Below are positions 59,156 to 64,000 of a DNA stretch of 64,000 bases, one piece after another. Positions within the stretch are counted from its first letter, which is position 1, and each line of letters begins with the position of its first letter. The stretch spans positions 1,922,001 through 1,986,000 of the forward strand of contig NZ_JPNB01000001.1 of assembly GCF_000732725.1 (NCBI RefSeq), read 5' to 3'. The notes under the pieces were generated by a model. The model did not search any database, had not been told where the DNA came from, and saw nothing but the letters and a program-made list of their open reading frames with translations. Origin of the DNA: Kineothrix alysoides. GTDB lineage: Bacteria > Bacillota > Clostridia > Lachnospirales > Lachnospiraceae. The position numbers were made by a program, and so were the translations under genes.

Positions 59156-60436
59156 TTATACAATCTCATTAATAAATACGCGGGAAAATAATTTTATGCT
59201 ATTTAGTTTACATAAAACATCACCTTTTTGCTCGTTCTGAGGTATTTCAAAACACTCCTCCGGCGGGCGATAGCCAAATACCCATGAAGTCAGACTATCT
59301 ATCGTCGTAGAGCAAGATACTTCGGCTCCGACATTCCGATTTCTTTGTATATCGGCTTCCCGGTATCCCACAGAACATTGCCATATGCCATTGTTCCCTT
59401 CCAGCATCGGGTCAGCAATGCGAATATTCAAAATAATATCCTCCTTATCTCCTGCTTCGCTGCAAGCAGTCGATGTTTTTTTTCTAAGCAGGGACAGCAT
59501 TGCCTGCACGTTCAAGATTCTTGCCATGATGATGGGCTTATCCCCTGCTTCTTCCAAAAAACCGCTCTGTTGACAGAAATAGTCATCATCGAACAGAGCC
59601 TCCTGTATGTCCGTTTTCTGCCCTTCCTGCGTATATAGAAAATATCCGGTTATTTTTTCTCCTTGGGTTTCCGTTTCCCGCAAGCGGCATGATTCCCTCT
59701 TTTCCGATTCCCGCAGTAGAAATATGGCTCCGTTTTGCACTTCCAACTCCTTGATCAGCGTATCGTAATAAGCTTCGTCTCTGCGTATGAACACGTCATA
59801 GCTTTCCTTCAAACGAGAGCTTGCATAGTGCAGCAATTGAGGAATTTCCTCCCTTTGCAGTACCGCCGTTTCCCAAGGCCTTCGCGGATGGCCGGAGGAT
59901 GAATTTCTTATCGTTTCCTGGAGCGCTAATACTTTCACCTTATATTTCTTTTTATCATAAATATAAACAAACTGGAAAGGCTCATAAATTTTCGGACTGG
60001 CAGGCATCAAAAAAGCAAAAGGCTGGTTTCCCGCATACATGTAATCCATGGACGCCTTTAGCAGCTCTCTCATATACCCCCTATGCCGGTATTTCGCCTC
60101 CGTAGCCACCCCTACAATATAATTTATCTCCAATGAAGCAAAGGTATCACCCACTCGCAGTTCCATAACGTAAGGTGACAAATGCAGCATTGCTGCCGGG
60201 GCTTCCCGCTTTAAATCTGCCGTTATTAGTTCTTCTGTATCTCCCGTGTCAGAATATCGCTCTTTTTCTGCCTCGCCAGTATCCGGATATAGTACAAAGG
60301 CCCGGTTTCTCCCTGCCTTTTCTTCAAAATAATAGCCTGTAAACTCATGGGAGTCCTCGGAAAATACCCGCTCCCACAAAGTTCTGAGCGCAAGACATTC
60401 TTCTCCTATTATCTCTTTTATCATATTTCTGATCAT
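59156..60436 (-). CDS. Eis-like GNAT N-acetyltransferase
   Basis: A 426-aa protein with two GNAT-type halves and a C-terminal SCP2-like domain, as in Eis: VGVATEAKYRHRGYMRELLK (acetyl-CoA loop), FAFLMPASPKIYEPFQFVYI, and later DPMLEGNNGIWQCSVGYREA (SCP2 part). Eis enzymes acetylate lysine or aminoglycosides; substrate here is unknown. ATG 60436 is very close to its AAGGAG; ATG 60424 would be better spaced, so the start is uncertain by four residues. Confidence 0.85.
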   Translation of the reverse strand: MIRNMIKEIIGEECLALRTLWERVFSEDSHEFTGYYFEEKAGRNRAFVLYPDTGEAEKERYSDTGDTEELITADLKREAPAAMLHLSPYVMELRVGDTFASLEINYIVGVATEAKYRHRGYMRELLKASMDYMYAGNQPFAFLMPASPKIYEPFQFVYIYDKKKYKVKVLALQETIRNSSSGHPRRPWETAVLQREEIPQLLHYASSRLKESYDVFIRRDEAYYDTLIKELEVQNGAIFLLRESEKRESCRLRETETQGEKITGYFLYTQEGQKTDIQEALFDDDYFCQQSGFLEEAGDKPIIMARILNVQAMLSLLRKKTSTACSEAGDKEDIILNIRIADPMLEGNNGIWQCSVGYREADIQRNRNVGAEVSCSTTIDSLTSWVFGYRPPEECFEIPQNEQKGDVLCKLNSIKLFSRVFINEIV

Positions 60437-60452
60437 GCTCCTTCTAAAGCTC

Positions 60453-60995
60453 TCACCGATGGGGGCAACCGCCGCATCCTTCGCATTTGTTGGGGGAAGC
60501 CATATCCTCCGTGTAATAGTTCATTGGGCTTGTGAGCAGGCAGATAGCTTGTGAAGAAATCCCTTCTCCGGTCCCCGTAAAACCCAGGCCTTCTTCTGTC
60601 GTAGCCTTTACATTTACCTGTTCCGTCTCAATGCCCAGCGCATGTGCAATATTTTCCCTCATGCTATCGATATAGGGGCGCATCTTCGGGGCTTGTGCGA
60701 TAATAGTAGCGTCGATATTCTCTATCAAAAAGCAGTTTTCCTCCAGCCGCTTTCCTACCTCTTCTAACAGCTTTATGGAGGAAGCCCCTTCATAAGCCGG
60801 GTCAGTATCGGGAAACAGCTTTCCGATATCGCCTAAAGCAGAAGCACCGAGAAGGGCATCCATAATGGCATGCGTAAGGACGTCTGCGTCCGAATGGCCG
60901 AGAAGGCCTTTTTCATAAGGAATATTAACTCCCCCCACAATTAAGGGGCGGTTTTCTATTAATTTGTGTACGTCGTAACCCATTCCGATTCTCAT
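60453..60995 (-). CDS. ispF: 2-C-methyl-D-erythritol 2,4-cyclodiphosphate synthase with Cys-rich tail
   Basis: A 180-aa enzyme of the MEP isoprenoid pathway. Metal and active-site residues: GYDVHKL (Asp, His), [11 protein letters not shown] (His), and [14 protein letters not shown]. The core ends near residue 156, as in normal IspF (155-160 aa). It then has an unusual extension with CEGCGGC (Cys 171, 174 and 177) and ends in PHR. The tail looks like a metal-binding CxxCxxC. Single gene between GNAT and the intergenic region. Confidence 0.93.
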   Translation of the reverse strand: MRIGMGYDVHKLIENRPLIVGGVNIPYEKGLLGHSDADVLTHAIMDALLGASALGDIGKLFPDTDPAYEGASSIKLLEEVGKRLEENCFLIENIDATIIAQAPKMRPYIDSMRENIAHALGIETEQVNVKATTEEGLGFTGTGEGISSQAICLLTSPMNYYTEDMASPNKCEGCGGCPHR

Positions 60996-61247
60996 ATTTA
61001 TTTTATCCTTTCTTACCGCGTGTTTATTCAGGTTATGCGCGGTATCAAAATTACTGATTTCTGTTGAGCTTTAAGATGCCTTTTTATAGTTTCGTTTTTC
61101 TAGTTCCTGTTGCGGCGATAGAACCCAGGCTAGCACAGCATCGTGAAATGATTATAACATTCTTTCTATTAAATAGAAACGGATTTATTGAAGTATATTT
61201 TTCGATTACATAATATTTTAAGTTTTGACAAATTTATAAATATTATT
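60996..61247. other. Intergenic region upstream of the methyltransferase operon
   Basis: Contains the ispF promoter region and AT-rich DNA. No gene or clear repeat is seen; the operator and promoter of the next operon start at 61248. Confidence 0.4.
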
Positions 61248-61295
61248 AATGAATGAATATCATTCATTGACTTCAGAATTAATTGGTGATACACT
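61248..61295 (+). promoter_or_regulatory. Operator and promoter of the methyltransferase-tetR operon
   Basis: Inverted repeat AATGAATGA ATA TCATTCATT (61248-61268), perfect 9-bp arms. The promoter TTGACT (61267-61272), 17 bp, TACACT (61290-61295) overlaps its end, so binding there would block RNA polymerase. The TetR protein encoded in the operon is the likely repressor. Confidence 0.7.
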
Positions 61296-61319
61296 ATTCA
61301 CGAAAAGGAGAATATCACA

Positions 61320-61928
61320 ATGAATAATAAAAAGGAAAAATCAAAGACTGCTTTTAACCAACAGGCCCCCACTTACGATATAGATATGAAAGGAGCACAT
61401 GCAAGAAATTTGTATCCTGCTCTGTTAAAAAAGCTGTCGAATATTGAATATCATACCGTTCTTGATTTAGGATGCGGTACAGGGGCTATCATTCAGGCGA
61501 TTCTTAGGGAAGCTCCCGATAAAGAAGTCTACGGAATCGATATATCCGAAAAAATGCTGCAAAAGGCCAAAGAAAAGCTGACAGGCAAAGCAACTCTTAC
61601 CTTAGGAGATTCCGAACATCTGCCTTATCAGGATTCATTGTTCGATGTCATCTATTGCAACGATTCCTTCCATCACTATCCGCATCCCGAAAAGGTGCTG
61701 GCAGAGGCCCATCGTGTTTTAAAACCGGGCGGAACCATTATTATAGGCGATTGCTGGCTGCCTTTTGTAAGCAGAATTATTATGAATGTTTTTATACGCT
61801 TTAGTAATGAAGGTGATGTCAAAATATATTCCGAACGCGAAATATGCGATATGTTAAATTTGCATTTTCATAATGTTACCTGGCAAAAAGCAAACCATTC
61901 TTCCTACATCGCTGCCGCAGCAAAATAA
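61320..61928 (+). CDS. SAM-dependent class I methyltransferase
   Basis: A 202-aa methyltransferase (Methyltransf_11/25 type): N-terminal FNQQAPTYDIDMKG, motif I VLDLGCGTGAI, post-I VYGIDISEKML, motif II-like FDVIYCNDSFHHY, then VLKPGGTIIIGDCWLPF. Substrate unknown. GGAG precedes ATG 61320. The TetR gene follows 19 bases on, so an autoregulated two-gene operon. Confidence 0.92.
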   Translation: MNNKKEKSKTAFNQQAPTYDIDMKGAHARNLYPALLKKLSNIEYHTVLDLGCGTGAIIQAILREAPDKEVYGIDISEKMLQKAKEKLTGKATLTLGDSEHLPYQDSLFDVIYCNDSFHHYPHPEKVLAEAHRVLKPGGTIIIGDCWLPFVSRIIMNVFIRFSNEGDVKIYSEREICDMLNLHFHNVTWQKANHSSYIAAAAK

Positions 61929-61947
61929 TAGAAACAGGAGGTACAAA

Positions 61948-62517
61948 ATGACTCGTATTTCAAAAGAACCTGAAGTGAGGAAGCGAGAGATATTAGATGC
62001 CGCTACAGTACTTTTTTACGAAAAGGGTTATGAAAAGACATCCATGACCGATATTGCAAATAAACTAGGCGTCGCTCAGGGACTATGCTACCGCTATTTC
62101 CCCTCCAAGGAAATCCTGTTTGATTGTTCGATTCAAGAATATGCACAAAAAATAGCGGATAAAATGAAAGTCGTTCTTTTCGACGACACGCTGACACTAA
62201 TGCAAAAATTAGAAAATATGCCATCTTTTATCGACTTTGAAAAAGATGACAGCGTCAATTACAAAATATTTCACAATGAGAACAGCAAAAAAATACACGA
62301 CCAATTGTCTATGAAGGTCTGTGAAATTATGGTTCCAGCCGTTTCCGAGCTGATCAGAAAGGCAAATGAAAGCGGGGCGCTAGACATGCCGGACTACGAA
62401 ACTGCCGCATCCTTTGTCGTATATGGTCAATTGGGAATTCTGCTTAATGAGAAAATGGATATCAAAGAAAGAATGGAAAAAATCAAAGCGTTCCTCAATC
62501 TTATCATGCGGGGGTAA
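61948..62517 (+). CDS. TetR-family repressor
   Basis: A 189-aa repressor: HTH DIANKLGVAQGLCYRYFPSK (about 35-54), C-terminal helical domain. ATG 61948 has AGGAGG eight bases upstream; the frame runs further back into the methyltransferase gene but that is not real. Probably represses its own operon through the inverted repeat at 61248. Inducer unknown. Confidence 0.92.
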   Translation: MTRISKEPEVRKREILDAATVLFYEKGYEKTSMTDIANKLGVAQGLCYRYFPSKEILFDCSIQEYAQKIADKMKVVLFDDTLTLMQKLENMPSFIDFEKDDSVNYKIFHNENSKKIHDQLSMKVCEIMVPAVSELIRKANESGALDMPDYETAASFVVYGQLGILLNEKMDIKERMEKIKAFLNLIMRG

Positions 62518-62523
62518 CATAAT

Positions 62524-62570
62524 AGCCGGAAAGAAATAGTAAAAGTACCACTTCCTTCCGGCTGTTTTCC
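62524..62570 (+). terminator. Terminator of the methyltransferase-tetR operon
   Basis: AGCCGGAAAGAA / TTCCTTCCGGCT stem with one bulge, then GTTTTCC; also close to the end of the convergent gene. Confidence 0.8.
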
Positions 62571-62576
62571 TTAATA

Positions 62577-63725
62577 TTATATTCCAAAAACCAACGCAGC
62601 ATTTTTCATGTTCTCTATTACCGGAACCGAAAACGGGCATTTCTCTTCACAGCTCCCGCATTCAATACAATCAGAAGCGTGTGCGGATAGTTCTCTGTAA
62701 TGCTGCCCTACTCCTTTATCTGCCGCGCTCTTATCCATAACCGCTATATCCAGATATTTGGTGACCGCTGCGATATCTATTCCCGCAGGACAGGGCTGAC
62801 AGTGATTGCAATAAACGCAGCTTCCCTTGAAATCGCTGTTCATCCCACGAATCACCTCGGTGTAATCAAGACCAGCCGGGTCCGCATTCAAGTAAGAGAC
62901 CGCCTCTTCTATTTGTTTCCTGCTCTGACAGCCTACCATAACGCTGGCCACCGCCGGCCTTGTAAGTGCATAATGAATACACTGGTTCACAGTAAGCGAC
63001 TTTGAAAAGGGAGTCTGTTCCTTAGAAAGCAGCTTTCCGCCGCCCAGCGTCTTCATTACGGTAATAGGAATATCAAGTGTCTCACATGTCTTATAAAGTT
63101 CCAGCCGCTTTTTATCGATTTCCAGCATCCTGCTTTTATCAAAGCCCTCGCTCAGTGTATTCAGGGCGTCCACATCGGCCGGAATCATATCGAAAGCAGG
63201 ATTAATGCTGAACATCAATAAATCCACAATTCCTGTTTCCACCACCTTCTTAGCGATAACGGGATTATGGGAGCTGGCACCGATTCCTCTTATTACCCCC
63301 TTTTGCTTCAAGCTTTCCGCGTAGCGCACGATATCGGAATGAAAGACCTCGTCGAAGTGCTGCTCGCTGTCGATAAAAAAAAGCATTCCAAAATCGATAT
63401 AGTCGGTGCCTAAATCAGTAAGCAGTCCTTCGAAATACTTTTTGCAGGTCGCTAGATCCCTTGAAATGTCATATTGATAATTTATATCTGTGGAACCGAT
63501 ATGTCCCTGAAGCATGAATTTATCCCGATTGCCCTTTATGGCTTTACCTATCTTCCGGCGGATGTCGCTGCCCGGCATAAACACGTCCATCATATTTATG
63601 CCATTTTCCATGGCTGCATCGAGGGTTTCTTTTACGACCTCATATTCCTTTCCATCCAGATGCTCGGTCCCCAGACCAATAATACCAGCCTCCATTCCCG
63701 TTTTTCCCAGCTTTCTATACCTCAT
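62577..63725 (-). CDS. Aldo/keto reductase with C-terminal ferredoxin domain
   Basis: A 382-aa protein. An aldo/keto reductase barrel (GKTGMEAGIIGLGTEHLDGK; GTDYIDFGMLFFID; GIGASSHNP) is followed by two 4Fe-4S clusters (CVYCNHCQPC..., CIECGSCEEKCPF). The normal AKR catalytic Tyr region DVFMPGSD (about 48) lacks the usual Tyr, so activity is unsure. Such fusions are common in anaerobes and probably use ferredoxin. ATG 63725 with AGGAG. Confidence 0.9.
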   Translation of the reverse strand: MRYRKLGKTGMEAGIIGLGTEHLDGKEYEVVKETLDAAMENGINMMDVFMPGSDIRRKIGKAIKGNRDKFMLQGHIGSTDINYQYDISRDLATCKKYFEGLLTDLGTDYIDFGMLFFIDSEQHFDEVFHSDIVRYAESLKQKGVIRGIGASSHNPVIAKKVVETGIVDLLMFSINPAFDMIPADVDALNTLSEGFDKSRMLEIDKKRLELYKTCETLDIPITVMKTLGGGKLLSKEQTPFSKSLTVNQCIHYALTRPAVASVMVGCQSRKQIEEAVSYLNADPAGLDYTEVIRGMNSDFKGSCVYCNHCQPCPAGIDIAAVTKYLDIAVMDKSAADKGVGQHYRELSAHASDCIECGSCEEKCPFSVPVIENMKNAALVFGI

Positions 63726-63846
63726 ACTTTTCCTTCTCCTTTCATTTCTCTTTTATTTTCTCTCCCATATAGACTGCCGCTTTCCAGCACATTACGGATA
63801 TGCCGAATGCGACTGAATGAGTGATACCCGAAAATCTGAAATTGGT

Positions 63847-64000
63847 TCACTTAACGCAAATATATTCAATCCAATTTCTGTTTTCATTATAATCAACAGC
63901 AGAGAATCCTGTCTGTTTCAACAGTTCGACCATCTTAAAACTGTTTTCATAATTCTGCAAATGATAAGCAATTTTATCCTTTTCACAAATTATATAAAAA
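63847..64000 (-). CDS. C-terminal end of a probable SAM methyltransferase
   Basis: The window ends inside this gene. On the minus strand the last 50 codons read FYIICEKDKIAYHLQNYENS, then a FKMVELLKQTGFSAVDYNEN segment and WIEYICVK, stop at 63849-63847. The GFSxVDYN...WIEYIC pattern at the end is like the C-terminus of class I methyltransferases, but the SAM-binding motifs are outside. Low certainty on family. Confidence 0.5.
   Translation of the reverse strand, partial: FYIICEKDKIAYHLQNYENSFKMVELLKQTGFSAVDYNENRNWIEYICVK

Overview
The window looks like the chromosome of an anaerobic, spore-forming member of the Clostridia, most likely Lachnospiraceae. The support is the mix of genes: SigH, a DUF1836 protein, a YerC/TrpR-like regulator, NiaR, class III fructose-bisphosphatase, Mini-RNase III, split transketolase, and a lysine riboswitch and a Cys T-box as main control devices. 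Shine-Dalgarno sites are strong (AGGAGG type), and most genes are ordinary housekeeping genes, predominantly on the minus strand.

Layout. Positions 1-7600 are the right part of an integrated mobile element: a surface-protein fragment, an XRE regulator, two proteins of unknown role (one DUF6076-like), an SF2 helicase with an odd Walker A, a 61-aa protein and a large serine recombinase. The recombinase runs into the 3' half of an NMT1/SsuA-like transporter gene, so the right junction is near 7590-7600. Positions 8200-18750 hold a chemoreceptor with a long structured leader, an ECF sigma/anti-sigma/membrane operon, an Hpt protein, DUF1836, YerC, a bactofilin with a LytM-like partner, NiaR, a cold-shock protein and a eukaryotic-type HisA. 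Three copies of a structured intergenic repeat (R1) lie between 13.1 and 15.4 kb; one is nested in a second repeat (R2).

Positions 18.9-34.2 kb are core genes: a low-complexity lipoprotein, dapA-dapB-fbp under a lysine riboswitch, a cobalamin adenosyltransferase, an SSB-like protein, bipA/typA, mgtE with a YhfC-like protein, YigZ, a class A PBP, a gamma carbonic anhydrase and tRNA-Thr(GGT). From 34.3 to 40.4 kb lies an AT-rich accessory stretch with two decayed IS256-type transposases, an ORF pair joined by an A7 slippery run, a MORN-repeat lipoprotein, an RsiV-like protein and a LysM/GH18-like protein without the usual catalytic acid. Positions 40.4-48.5 kb hold a split transketolase and a five-gene nickel/peptide ABC transporter.

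The most unusual feature is at 48.73-49.44 kb: three tandem, nearly identical units of 233-234 bp. Each has its own promoter, ribosome binding site, a 24-residue four-cysteine peptide and a terminator. A TetR/hydrolase pair with two clear operators follows. The rest (51.3-61 kb) is core: sigH, an SGNH hydrolase with ETISGN repeats, and a Cys T-box operon cysE-cysS-mrnC-rlmB, then hflX, an Eis-like acetyltransferase and ispF with a Cys-rich tail. The window ends with a methyltransferase/TetR operon, a ferredoxin-type aldo/keto reductase and the end of a methyltransferase gene.
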